The notes: generated by a model not told the origin, from the letters alone. 19,771 nt of DNA from Candidatus Brocadiaceae bacterium (GCA_030018855.1 JASEHG010000011.1:1-19771), one strand, 5' to 3'; numbered from the stretch's first letter, positions 7,002-16,300 are shown. Made by a program: numbers and translations.

Positions 7002-8105
7002 AGATTTTCTTGTCAAAGGGCCGTACTTGCGGAAGGATTACAGCTTTTAAGTCATGTAACCGCTGGAACGACAACGAAACCTATCTTACAGGCAGTAAAG
7101 ATAGAGGTTTCTGAAAACAAGGCTGTCCTAGAGGCAACGGACTTGGAGGTTGGAGTCCGGTATCTCCTGGAACCGGTGGAGGTACAGGAGAAAGGCACAG
7201 TTGTACTTCAAGAGGGCCGGCTTGCGGAATTGCTCCGGGAGTGGCCGGAGGAAAGGGTTTGTATGGAGTTGAAAGGGACGATGTGCCATATCTCTGGGAG
7301 AGGGGGGGCGTTTAAGATGGCGGGCTATGACCCGAAAGAGTTCCCTACAATTCCGATAGGGGTGGAGAAGGGGGCAATAGAGATAGAGGCAGGAGAGTTA
7401 GTAGAGATGATTAGGAAAGTAGCCTTTGCTTGTGCTAGCGAGAGGGTAAGACATACCATGACAGGGGTACTATTCCAGGTAGAAGCGGGAACCCTGAGGA
7501 TGGTGGCGACGGACGGGAGAAGACTAGCAAGCATAAGGGAGAAAAAGGGCACGAGTGGAAGGGGTCCTATGGAGGGGATAGTCCCGCGGAAAGGGATAGA
7601 GCAACTGGCAAGGATTGCAGAGAGGCAGGAAGGGAAGATACAGCTAAAGCTGGAGGAGACACACCTCCTTGCAGCGAGCGACAGGGCCACCCTTTGTGCT
7701 CAGCTCATAGAAGGGCAGTACCCAAACTATAAGGAGGCCATCCCGGTAAACAATGACAAAAGGGTAGAGGTAGACGCGGAGATACTTGCAGGGGCAATAA
7801 GGAGGGCCGCCATTCTAACGACAGAAGAGAGGCGCCTCGTACGGCTGGGGCTACGAAAGGGGAGAATCTCCGTAGAGGTAGAGACCCCCGAAGTAGGAGA
7901 GGCAAAGGTAGACATAGATGCCAACTATGAGGGAGAGAATTTAGAGATAGGGTTTAATCCAGACTTTCTCTTAGATGCCCTTAGAGCCATTGGGAAGGGG
8001 ACCGCACACCTGGAATTTAAGGAGGCCACCTCGTCAGCCGCGATAAAGAGCGGGCAGGATTTTATCTACGTGGTTATGCCAATAAGGCTTACGGAGGCAA
8101 GCTAG
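6999..8105 (+). CDS. dnaN: DNA polymerase III beta subunit, sliding clamp
   Basis: The clamp is a ring-shaped dimer that encircles DNA and tethers the replicative polymerase and other replication and repair proteins. The 368-residue length fits a three-domain beta clamp. Recognisable stretches are the N-terminal MRFSCQRAVLAEGLQLL, TKPILQAVKIEV, GGAFKMAGYDPKEFPTIP, LRMVATDGRRLA and the C-terminal YVVMPIRL. It is the first gene right of the origin candidate, and its coding strand is strongly G- and A-rich, as expected for a leading-strand gene. A strong ribosome binding site precedes it. Its TAG stop is followed immediately by the dciA start, so the two are probably translated together. recF, which often follows dnaN, is absent. 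Confidence 0.97.
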   Translation: MRFSCQRAVLAEGLQLLSHVTAGTTTKPILQAVKIEVSENKAVLEATDLEVGVRYLLEPVEVQEKGTVVLQEGRLAELLREWPEERVCMELKGTMCHISGRGGAFKMAGYDPKEFPTIPIGVEKGAIEIEAGELVEMIRKVAFACASERVRHTMTGVLFQVEAGTLRMVATDGRRLASIREKKGTSGRGPMEGIVPRKGIEQLARIAERQEGKIQLKLEETHLLAASDRATLCAQLIEGQYPNYKEAIPVNNDKRVEVDAEILAGAIRRAAILTTEERRLVRLGLRKGRISVEVETPEVGEAKVDIDANYEGENLEIGFNPDFLLDALRAIGKGTAHLEFKEATSSAAIKSGQDFIYVVMPIRLTEAS

Positions 8106-8405
8106 ATGTCCCAGCCAAAAGAGATTAGAGACGTCCTGCAGAGGGTACTACCAGGACTCAAACCACCACGAGGAAGGGCCATGGAGAGACTGCAGACGGC
8201 ATGGAGGGAGGTCACCACGGGGAAAACAGCCGGGCAGAGCAGGGTAAAACAGCTTAAGCAAGGAGTGCTCATCATAGAAGCAGACTCAGCCCCAATGATA
8301 CACCACCTCAGTGAAAAGGATAAGGAATGTCTCCTGGAAGAACTGAGAAGGAAGGTGGCGGGCATCTACATAAAAGAAATCAGGACACGACTGGCGCGAG
8401 AGTAG
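8106..8405 (+). CDS. dciA: DUF721 family protein, DciA-like helicase loader
   Basis: The protein has 99 residues in the DUF721 layout: an N-terminal helix, a conserved Trp (W33) in LQTAWREVTTG, then QLKQGVLIIEADSAPMIHHL and a terminal helix. DciA is the operator of the replicative helicase DnaB in the many bacteria that lack DnaC or DnaI, and it is often found near dnaA, dnaN or gyrB. Here it lies directly between dnaN (no gap) and gyrB (47-base gap), which supports the assignment. The family is poorly conserved, so the match rests on size, pattern and location together. Confidence 0.8.
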   Translation: MSQPKEIRDVLQRVLPGLKPPRGRAMERLQTAWREVTTGKTAGQSRVKQLKQGVLIIEADSAPMIHHLSEKDKECLLEELRRKVAGIYIKEIRTRLARE

Positions 8406-8452
8406 CAGAAGGACAAAGAGGGCAGCACCGGGAGATAAAAGACAAAGAGGAT

Positions 8453-10888
8453 ATGGAAACGGAAAAGATAGAAAAGTATGACGCAACGGCCATAAAGGTT
8501 CTGGGGGGCATAGAGGCCGTCAGGAAGAGACCAGCTATGTATATAGGAGATACGGGCCCAAAGGGCCTGCACCACCTGGCCGAAGAGGTTATCGTAAACA
8601 GCGTGGATGAGGCCCTCGCAGGGTTCTGTAAAAACATCTCCGTTAGGATTAACGCCGACGGAAGCCTCACCGTAATTGACGACGGGAGGGGTATCCCTGT
8701 GGACGAGCACAAGGAGGCAAAAAGGCCTGCCCTTGAGGTAGTAATGACTACGCTCCATGCCGGGGGAAAGTTTGGAGAGGGAGGGGCATACAAGGTATCG
8801 GGGGGGCTCCACGGCGTAGGCGTCTCCGTCGTAAACGCCCTAAGCGAGTGGCTTGAAGTGGAGGTCCGGAGAGAGGGCCTGGCCTATTTCCAGCGGTACG
8901 AGCGAGGAGAGGTCGTCACCCCCGTAGAAAACCGAGGGGGAACGAAGAAGCGGGGGACAAAGGTCGTCTTCAGACCGGACATGACTATTTTTGAAGATGC
9001 GGAGTTCAATTACGACGTCCTGGCAAAGAGGATACGGGAGCTGGCATTCCTAAACAAGGGACTAAGCATCACCCTTGCCGATGAACGGAGCAACCAGACG
9101 GAGACCTTCCAGTATACAGGGGGCGTAAAGACCTTTGTCAAGGAGCTTAATGCAGAGAAGGGCCTTGTCCATGACGATATCGTACACATAGAAAAGAGGG
9201 AGGAGGACGTAACCGTAGAGGTGGCGGTACAGTACAACGACACGTACACAGAAAACGTCTTTTCTTTCGTAAACAACATAAACACGGTGGAAGGTGGGAC
9301 ACATCTCAGTGGGTTCAGGGCGGCCCTTACCAGGACGTTCAACAATTACGCAAAGAACCAGGGGCTTCTCAAGGAGGAGAAGGTGCCCACAGGAGACGAC
9401 TACAGGGAAGGACTTACGGCAATAGTAAGTATAATGATGCCCGAACCCCAATTTGAGGGGCAGACAAAGACAAAGCTAGGCAGTAGGGAGATACAGGGCA
9501 TCGTGGAGGCCACCCTCAATGAACACCTGAGCATCTATTGCGAAGAGCATCCCACAAGCGCCAAGGCGATAATCAGCAAGGCAATAGAGGCAGTTAGGGC
9601 CAGGGAGGCCGCAAGGAAGGCCAGGGATATATCCCGCAGGAAAGGCGCCCTCAGCGGGGCAAACCTCCCCGGAAAGCTGGCCGATTGTGCCACCAGGGAC
9701 GTGGAATCCAGTGAACTCTTCCTGGTAGAGGGCATATCAGCAGGGGGTACGGCCAAGCAGGGGAGGGACAGGAACTTCCAGGCCATACTCCCCCTAAAAG
9801 GCGTCATCCTCAACGTGGAAAAGGCAAGGGTAGACAAGATGCTGGCCAACGAGGAAATCACTACCCTTGTCAGTGCCCTAGGGACAGGTATTGGTACCGA
9901 TGAGTTTACCCCGGACAAGATACGCTACGGAAAGATCATTATCATGACCGACGCAGACGTGGACGGTGCCCATATAAGGACCCTCCTCCTGACCTTCTTT
10001 TTCCGCCAGATGGCAGAACTGATTGAGCGAGGGAACATATACGTGGCCCAACCCCCACTGTACAAAGTAACCCGGAGGAAGAAACAGGAATACCTCTACG
10101 ATGACAAACACCTCAATAAGGCCCTCCTGGAGCTAGGCATAGAGGGTACGCGGATGGAGCTCCTGCAGAAGGCCCGACACATAGAAGGTGGGGAACTCAG
10201 GGGGTTAGTGGAACTCCTTAGCAAACTGGAGGAGCAGGCCCAGTGGCTGGCCAAGATGGGCGTCTCCATGAGAGACTTCCTGGCCAAGAGGAAAGGGGGG
10301 ACTACGCTTCCCCTCTATCGGGTGAGCTTCAACGGGCAGGTACTCTTCCTTTACTCGGATGATGAACTCAACACCCTCATCAACGACCTCCAAAAAAAGG
10401 GGGAAGGGCTGGAGATACTGGAGGAAGAAGACCTCGCATGTCCGCCCAAAACAGGCACGGGCAAACGGGTATTGGAAAAGATGGAGTTCAGGGAGAGCAG
10501 GGATTTAGAGAGACTGGTAGCCTCCCTGGAGGCCCAGGGCTTCTCCCTGGAGGACTACTTCACCCAGGAGGGTGCGCCCCCCAGGGCAAGGCTGGCCAGA
10601 GAGGGGAACGAGGTGGTCGCCCAGGCCCTGAGTGGACTGCCGGCCCGCATCCGGGAGCTGGGGAGAAAGGGACTAGACATCCAGCGGTACAAGGGGCTGG
10701 GGGAGATGAATGCAGAAGAACTAGCGGAGACGACGATGAACCCGGCGACACGGACCCTGCTCAGGGTAAAGGTAGAAGACGCCTACAAGGCCGACCAGAT
10801 ATTCAGTGTCCTGGCGGGGAAGGACGTCCAGAGACGGAGGGAGTACATAGAGAAACACGCCCTTGAGGTCAGGAGGTTAGATATATGA
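8453..10888 (+). CDS. gyrB: DNA gyrase subunit B
   Basis: GyrB is the ATPase and metal-binding half of gyrase, which adds negative supercoils. It has 811 residues from ATG 8453. The domains are a GHKL ATPase (VNSVDEA, IDDGRGIP, GGLHGVGVSVVNALS), a transducer, Toprim (about 420-540, with metal Asp D500 and D502 in MTDADVDGAH) and the C-terminal QRYKGLGEMN (about 744). Extra sequence of roughly 150 residues lies between the Toprim core and the QRYKGLGEMN motif, as in several long GyrBs. The usual EGDSAGG reads EGISAGG (I428), and the usual GKILNVEK reads GVILNVEK (V451); both positions line the quinolone pocket in E. coli. An upstream GTG at 8327 is in frame but would overlap dciA and add 42 unrelated residues. 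The last four bases overlap the gyrA start (ATGA). Confidence 0.96.
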   Translation: METEKIEKYDATAIKVLGGIEAVRKRPAMYIGDTGPKGLHHLAEEVIVNSVDEALAGFCKNISVRINADGSLTVIDDGRGIPVDEHKEAKRPALEVVMTTLHAGGKFGEGGAYKVSGGLHGVGVSVVNALSEWLEVEVRREGLAYFQRYERGEVVTPVENRGGTKKRGTKVVFRPDMTIFEDAEFNYDVLAKRIRELAFLNKGLSITLADERSNQTETFQYTGGVKTFVKELNAEKGLVHDDIVHIEKREEDVTVEVAVQYNDTYTENVFSFVNNINTVEGGTHLSGFRAALTRTFNNYAKNQGLLKEEKVPTGDDYREGLTAIVSIMMPEPQFEGQTKTKLGSREIQGIVEATLNEHLSIYCEEHPTSAKAIISKAIEAVRAREAARKARDISRRKGALSGANLPGKLADCATRDVESSELFLVEGISAGGTAKQGRDRNFQAILPLKGVILNVEKARVDKMLANEEITTLVSALGTGIGTDEFTPDKIRYGKIIIMTDADVDGAHIRTLLLTFFFRQMAELIERGNIYVAQPPLYKVTRRKKQEYLYDDKHLNKALLELGIEGTRMELLQKARHIEGGELRGLVELLSKLEEQAQWLAKMGVSMRDFLAKRKGGTTLPLYRVSFNGQVLFLYSDDELNTLINDLQKKGEGLEILEEEDLACPPKTGTGKRVLEKMEFRESRDLERLVASLEAQGFSLEDYFTQEGAPPRARLAREGNEVVAQALSGLPARIRELGRKGLDIQRYKGLGEMNAEELAETTMNPATRTLLRVKVEDAYKADQIFSVLAGKDVQRRREYIEKHALEVRRLDI

Positions 10889-12171
10889 TAGAGCCAAGGG
10901 AGAACATAAAGGAGCTCTTCATAGAAGAGGAGATGAAGGACTCCTACCTCATCTTTGCCATGAGTGTGATAGTGAGCCGCGCCCTCCCCGACGTAAGGGA
11001 TGGGCTGAAACCCTCTCAGAGGCGAATCCTTGTCGCCATGAACGACCTGGACCTGGGCCCGAGGGCCAAGTTCAGAAAATGTGCCAAGATTGCCGGTGAT
11101 ACTACGGGCAACTACCACCCGCATGGAGAACAGGTAGTCTACCCCACCCTCGTGCGTATGGCACAGGACTTCAACATCCGCTACCCCCTCATTAATGGAC
11201 AGGGAAACTTTGGCTCAATAGACGGCGACCCGCCAGCGGCCATGAGATATACCGAGGCCAGACTCACAGAGGCCAGCATGGCCCTCATGGAGGACATTGA
11301 CAGGGACACGGTGGACTTTGTCCCCAACTATGACGACACCAGATTAGAACCCACCGTCCTACCCTCCAGGTTCCCCAACCTCCTCTGTAACGGCGCCACG
11401 GGGATTGCCGTGGGAATGGCCACCAGCATGCCCCCGCATAACGTAAACGAGATATGCGACGGCATCCTAAAGGTTATTGATAACCCCGATGCCTCTATAA
11501 AGGAGCTCCTCACCATAGTAAAAGGACCTGATTTCCCCACAGGGGGCCTCATCTGCGGAACCAGGGGCATCCTGGAGGGATACACGACGGGCCGGGGCAC
11601 CATCACTGTCCGGGCGAGGACCCACCTGGAGACCACCAAGCCGGGTAGGAAGCAGATAGTATTCACGGAAATCCCGTACCAGCTCAACAGAGACAATATA
11701 ATCGCCCGTATTGCAGAACTGGTGAAAGAGGACAAGATTACTGGTGTGGCCGACGTGAGGAACGAGAGTGACAGGGAAGGCTGCCGCGTGGTGGTGGAGT
11801 TGAAGAAGGGAGAAGACGAGGGCGTGGTATTGAACCAACTTTACAAACTCACCCAGCTCCAGGACAGCTTCAGCATCATAATGATTGCCCTGGTGGATGG
11901 CCGCCCCCAGACCTTGAACCTGAAGGAACTCCTCCTGGCCTACAAGCACCACCGCATGGAGGTCATCCGCCGGCGCTCCCGCCACCTCCTCCAGAAGGCC
12001 GAACAGAGGGCACACATCCTGGAGGGGCTAAGGGTCGCCCTGAAGGACATAGATGAGGTGGTGAGGCTGATAAGGGCCTCACAGGACACGGCCACCGCCA
12101 GGGCCTCCCTTTATCCCTTGCATGTATGGAGGCAGTGGCGGAGACAGCCACTCCCAGGGAGAAACCCATAA
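10885..12171 (+). CDS. gyrA: DNA gyrase subunit A, truncated at about residue 409
   Basis: GyrA cuts and rejoins DNA. It starts at ATG 10885, overlaps gyrB by 4 bases and has an ideal AGGAGG (10871-10876) 8 bases upstream. The winged-helix domain is intact, with catalytic Tyr122 in GDPPAAMRYTEARL, followed by the tower domain. Family similarity ends after SQDTATARASL (residue 409, base 12111). The remaining 19 residues are an out-of-frame reading of the next gene. The rest of the coiled coil and C-gate and the whole DNA-wrapping C-terminal domain, roughly half of a normal 800-residue GyrA, are missing, and no other frame downstream carries them. As it stands it cannot be a normal gyrase subunit. 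Either the locus was rearranged, with another copy elsewhere, or the assembly joins two pieces here. The quinolone-resistance region reads HPHGEQVVYP, with Gln and Pro where E. coli has Ser83 and Asp87. Confidence 0.93.
   Translation: MIEPRENIKELFIEEEMKDSYLIFAMSVIVSRALPDVRDGLKPSQRRILVAMNDLDLGPRAKFRKCAKIAGDTTGNYHPHGEQVVYPTLVRMAQDFNIRYPLINGQGNFGSIDGDPPAAMRYTEARLTEASMALMEDIDRDTVDFVPNYDDTRLEPTVLPSRFPNLLCNGATGIAVGMATSMPPHNVNEICDGILKVIDNPDASIKELLTIVKGPDFPTGGLICGTRGILEGYTTGRGTITVRARTHLETTKPGRKQIVFTEIPYQLNRDNIIARIAELVKEDKITGVADVRNESDREGCRVVVELKKGEDEGVVLNQLYKLTQLQDSFSIIMIALVDGRPQTLNLKELLLAYKHHRMEVIRRRSRHLLQKAEQRAHILEGLRVALKDIDEVVRLIRASQDTATARASLYPLHVWRQWRRQPLPGRNP
12101..12128 (+). other. junction between truncated gyrA and an efflux adaptor gene
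   Basis: The gyrA frame is good up to about 12111. In the adaptor frame the codons just before ATG 12126 read L-S-L-A-C (12111-12125), like the end of a lipoprotein signal peptide. The two genes therefore appear to be joined inside both coding regions, with no spacer and no obvious insertion-sequence end. Confidence 0.6.
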
Positions 12172-13274
12172 GAAAGGTAGAACGAAAGAGGCCTGCCGAC
12201 GTCCATGAAAAAGGGGTGGTGAGGATGTCTAAGGCAAGCTACGAACTCCTGGGACTAGAGACTGTTAAAGTAGAAAAGAGGAGCCTGGGAAAACAGCTCA
12301 AGGTTACGGCAGAGATACAGTTTAATGCCAACAAGGTCTTTCATATTGGTCCCAGGGTCCCTGGCAGGGCGGTGGACGTATTTGCCGATTTGGGAGATGA
12401 GGTGCAAAAGGGACAGAAGTTGGCCCTGCTGGACAGCATAGAACTTGGCCAGTCCATCTCTGAGTACCTCACTAGTAAGACTAAACTGGAGGTCTGTCAG
12501 GTTAACTTTGAGAGGGAAAAAAGGCTGTGGGAGAAGAAGGTGACCTCAGAAAAGGATATGTTGGAGGCAAAGGCCAGGTGCGCCCAGGCCCAGGCGGAAT
12601 TTGAGGCATCTGAGGGCAAGCTGCACCTCTTGGGACTCTGCGAAGAAGAGATAATAGAATTAAGACCCCAGACCCATACCACTGCCACCTTCCCCATCCT
12701 TTCCCCCTTTAACGGTACTATAGTGGAGAAACACATTGCCCTGGGGGAGATGACCGAACCTGCCTCCAGGCTCTTTACCATTGCGGACCTTAGCGTACTA
12801 TGGATTATCCTTGATATCTTTGAAAAAGACCTCTCCAAGATAAGACCCGGCCAGGAGGTAGGTGTGGCCGTCAGGTCCTATCCAGAAGTGGAATTCAGGG
12901 GAAAGATTACCTATATCAGTGACGTAGTGGAGGAAAAGACTAGGACCGTAAAGGTACGGGTGGAGATAGACAACCCTGAGAAGAAGTTAAAACCAGGGAT
13001 GTTTGCCACGGCAAAGATTTCTACTACACCCCAGGAAGCCGTGGAGAGACGGGTAGCACCCCATACGGCAATTGAATCCCACGAGGGGAAACAGGTGGTA
13101 TTTGTGGTCCTGGGAGATTATGCCTTCAAGCTGAGGGAAGTAGAGGTGGGGGAGGAATTGGATGGTTATGTAGAGGTCTTTAAAGGTCTTGGGGAGGGTG
13201 AGGAAATAGTATCTAAGGGGGCCTTCTATCTCAAATCTGAACTCCTTAAGGGTGCCATTGTACATGAACACTGA
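12126..13274 (+). CDS. RND efflux periplasmic adaptor, CzcB/CusB-like, 5' end missing
   Basis: Adaptors of this HlyD-like family link an inner-membrane RND pump to an outer-membrane channel in metal export. Of 382 residues, family-like sequence starts at about residue 29 (GVVRMSKASYELLGLETVKVEKR). A lipoyl half-motif follows (about 75-107, PGRAVDVFADLGDEVQKGQ), then a helical hairpin (108-170), the second lipoyl half (191-227, LSPFNGTIVEKHIALGE), a beta-barrel (about 228-300, with LKPGMFATAKI) and a membrane-proximal domain (LGEGEEIVSKGAFYLKSE). There is no signal peptide or lipid anchor, because the gene begins at the junction with truncated gyrA. The start at 12126 is simply the first ATG and may not be the natural one. 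The pump gene follows after 84 bases, but no outer-membrane channel gene is present. Confidence 0.85.
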   Translation: MEAVAETATPREKPIRKVERKRPADVHEKGVVRMSKASYELLGLETVKVEKRSLGKQLKVTAEIQFNANKVFHIGPRVPGRAVDVFADLGDEVQKGQKLALLDSIELGQSISEYLTSKTKLEVCQVNFEREKRLWEKKVTSEKDMLEAKARCAQAQAEFEASEGKLHLLGLCEEEIIELRPQTHTTATFPILSPFNGTIVEKHIALGEMTEPASRLFTIADLSVLWIILDIFEKDLSKIRPGQEVGVAVRSYPEVEFRGKITYISDVVEEKTRTVKVRVEIDNPEKKLKPGMFATAKISTTPQEAVERRVAPHTAIESHEGKQVVFVVLGDYAFKLREVEVGEELDGYVEVFKGLGEGEEIVSKGAFYLKSELLKGAIVHEH

Positions 13275-13276
13275 GG

Positions 13277-13304
13277 GTAGGGGCGACCGGCCGGTCACCC
13301 CTAC
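13277..13304. repeat. 28-base palindromic repeat between adaptor and pump genes
   Basis: The left arm GTAGGGGCGACCGG (13277-13290) and right arm CCGGTCACCCCTAC (13291-13304) pair at 13 of 14 positions with no loop. The repeat starts two bases after the adaptor stop codon. Its GTAGGGG...CCCCTAC ends match the repeats at 17706-17733, 16497-16530 and 19718-19771. In RNA it would form a hairpin that might stabilise or separate the messages. Confidence 0.8.
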
Positions 13305-13317
13305 AGCCTTTTGGATG

Positions 13318-13340
13318 GCCGATAGCTGGTTGCTAACGGC
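13318..13340. repeat. imperfect inverted repeat before the pump gene
   Basis: GCCGATAGC (13318-13326) and GCTAACGGC (13332-13340) pair at 8 of 9 positions around a 5-base loop. It lies between the palindromic repeat and the pump ribosome binding site (AGGAG at 13346-13350, 8 bases before ATG 13359). Its function is unknown. Confidence 0.5.
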
Positions 13341-13358
13341 TGGTCAGGAGAAATACTC

Positions 13359-16300
13359 ATGGCTGTAGGGAGGGTTATAAGTTTTTCCGTACGCTACCGC
13401 TTCCTCATTGTAGCCCTGGCAGGGTTGCTGGTCGGCATCGGTATATATTCCGTAATACACCTCCCCATAGATGCCGTACCAGACGCAACGACCATACAGG
13501 TACAGATAAATACCGAGGCCCCCGGCCTGGGCCCTGTAGAGGTGGAAAGGCTCATAACCTACCCCATTGAGACGGCCATGATGGGGATAAAGGACGTAGA
13601 CGAGGTCCGTAGTCTGTCCCTATCTGCCCTATCCCAGGTAACCGTCGTCTTCAAAGACCGGGCAGATATCTACTGGGCCAGACAGCAGGTTATGGAACGC
13701 CTTCAGACGGCCAGAGAGAGGATCCCCCTCGGCTTAGGCACACCCACCATGGCGCCCATCAGTACCGGCCTGGGTGAGATATATCAGTACGTGGTCAAGG
13801 GAGAGGGGCGGGACCTTTATGAACTCAGGACCATCCAGGATTGGTTAATACGCTTCCAACTCCTCAACGTCCCAGGGGTGGTAGAAGTAAACAGCCACGG
13901 TGGATTGGTAAAACAATACCAGGTACTGGTGGACCCCAATAAGCTGGTAGGTTATCGTATCCCGCTCAGGCAGGTCTTTGAGTCCCTGGCGGCAAACAAC
14001 CTCAACGCCGGTGGTGCCTATATAGAGCATGTATCCGAGAAGTACCTCGTAAGGGGGATAGGTCTTGTCCAGACTATGGAGGATATAGAGAATATCATAG
14101 TAGACGTAGACCCGGAGGGCACGCCCATATACGTCAAGAACCTGGCGGAGGTTGCCATCGGACCAGAGGTCAGATACGGGGCCGCTACCCAGGATGGGAA
14201 GGGCGAGGTGGTAACGGGCGTGACCATGATGCTCAAGGGGGAGAACAGCCGCACGGTGACAAACCGGGTGAAGGAGAAGGTGAAAGAGATTATCCCTACC
14301 CTCCCTGCCGGAATCGGGATAGAACCTTTCCACGACCGCATCGAACTGGTTAATCATACTATCCGTACCGTCATAGAGAACCTGAGTATAGGCATACTGC
14401 TAGTTATAGGTGTGGTAATGCTGATCCTGGGCAACTGGGTGGGGGCCCTCATCGTGAGTCTTATAATACCTCTTACTGCCCTGTTCAGCTTCGCTTGCAT
14501 GTATGAGACAGGCATCCCGGCCAGCCTGATGAGCCTTGGTGCGCTGGACTTTGGTATCGTTGTTGATGGCTCTGTGGTGATGGTAGAGAACATCATCAGG
14601 AGGCTCCACCATAGAGAACCGCACAGGGGAGTCTTTGAGACCACAGTAGAGGCAGGCAGGGAGGTAGGCCGTCCTGTAATCTTTGCCATTATTATAATTA
14701 TTATAGTCTATTTACCTGTCTTTTCTCTCCAGGGTATAGAGGGAAAGATGTTCAGGCCAATGGCCTTCACCGTATGCTATGCGATGATAGGCTCTCTCAT
14801 CCTCTCCCTCACCTTTGCCCCTGCCCTCTGCGGTTTCTTGTTCCACCGTGGGCTGGCCAGGAGAGAGAGGGGAAACGTATTCCACCAGTTCCTCATAAAA
14901 CTTTATCGTCCCGCACTACAAAGGGCAGTACGTCATAACTACCTTCCCATCTCCATCGCAGGGGGGATGTTTGCGGGCAGTGTAATCCTTGTACTATTCA
15001 TGGGCTCTGAGTTCATTCCCAGGCTAGAGGAGGGTTCTATTGCCCTCCATGCCATAAGGCTCCCCAGCGTCTCCCTTACCGAGTCTATCAATGCCACTAC
15101 CAAAATAGAGACGGTGCTCCGGGAGTTTCCAGAGGTGGAGACGGTGGTCAGTAAGACTGGGCGTGCAGAGATTGCTACCGACCCTATGGGCCCAGAGGTC
15201 AGCGACGTCTTTGTGACGCTGAGACCAAGGAAGTACTGGAAATCGGCCAGGACAAAAGAAGGGCTTATTGAAAAGATGAAGGAGAGGCTGGAGGCTATAC
15301 CTGGGATGACTTATGCCTTCAGCCAGCCGATAGAGATGAGGGTTAATGAGCTTATAGCCGGGACGCGCTCAGACGTTGCAATAAAGGTGTTTGGAGAGGA
15401 TTTTGACGTCCTGAAGGAGAAGGCCGATAGTATAGAGCACATCATCGCAGACATCCGGGGGGCAGAGGACGTGAGGGTGGAGCAGGTTAGCGGACTGCCT
15501 GTCTTACAAATAGTGATAGACAGGGAGGCCATAGCCCGTCACGGCATAAACGTGGCAGATGTCCAGGAAATCGTTGAGACGGCCATAGGTGGCAGGGCCG
15601 CCACCCAGGTGTTGGAGGGGGAGATGCGGTTTGATATGGTGGCGAGGTTCCCCGAAGAGGCCAGACAAGACATAGAAGGCATAAGGAATATCCTTGTAAG
15701 TGCCCCCGGCAAACGGCTGGTGCCTATGGGCCAACTGGCAGACATCCAATTGGTGGAAGGTCAGGTCCAGATAAGCCGGGAAAATAGCCAGCGACGCATG
15801 GTGGTGGAGTGCAACGTGAGGGGGAGGGACGTGGGAAGTTTTGTGGCTGAGGCAAGGAGAGAGATAGCCAAAAGAGTAAGTTTGCCCGCAGGATATTACA
15901 TAGATTGGGGTGGGCAGTTTGAGAATATGCAGAGGGCAAGGCTGCGCCTGAGCATTGTAGTCCCAATAGCCCTCTTCCTCATCTTCATCCTCCTCTTTAC
16001 CACGTTCGGCTCCCTCAAGAACGCCCTGCTAATCTACATCAACGTCCCCATCGCCGCCACAGGTGGAATCTTTGCCCTCGCCATAAGGGGTATGCCCCTG
16101 AGCATCTCCGCCGGGGTGGGCTTTATTGCACTCTTTGGGTTGTCCGTACTCTTTGGGATAGTGATGGTCAGTCGTATCAACGACCTCCTGGCCGCAGGTC
16201 TGCCCATGAAGGAGGCCGTACTTAGGGGGGCAGAGGAACGCCTCAGGCCCGTACTCATTACCTCCTTCTGCGACATCTTTGGCTTCCTGCCCATGGCCGT

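Noticed and set aside
8327..8452. N-terminal extension of GyrB from 8327
   Set aside because: It overlaps dciA in another frame, has no family similarity, and the usual GyrB start pattern (YDATAIKVLGGIEAVRKRPAMYIG begins a few residues on) fits ATG 8453.
12100..13270. Simple frameshift as the cause of short gyrA
   Set aside because: No GyrA-like sequence follows in any frame; the next 1.1 kb encodes an adaptor protein, so sequence is replaced, not shifted.
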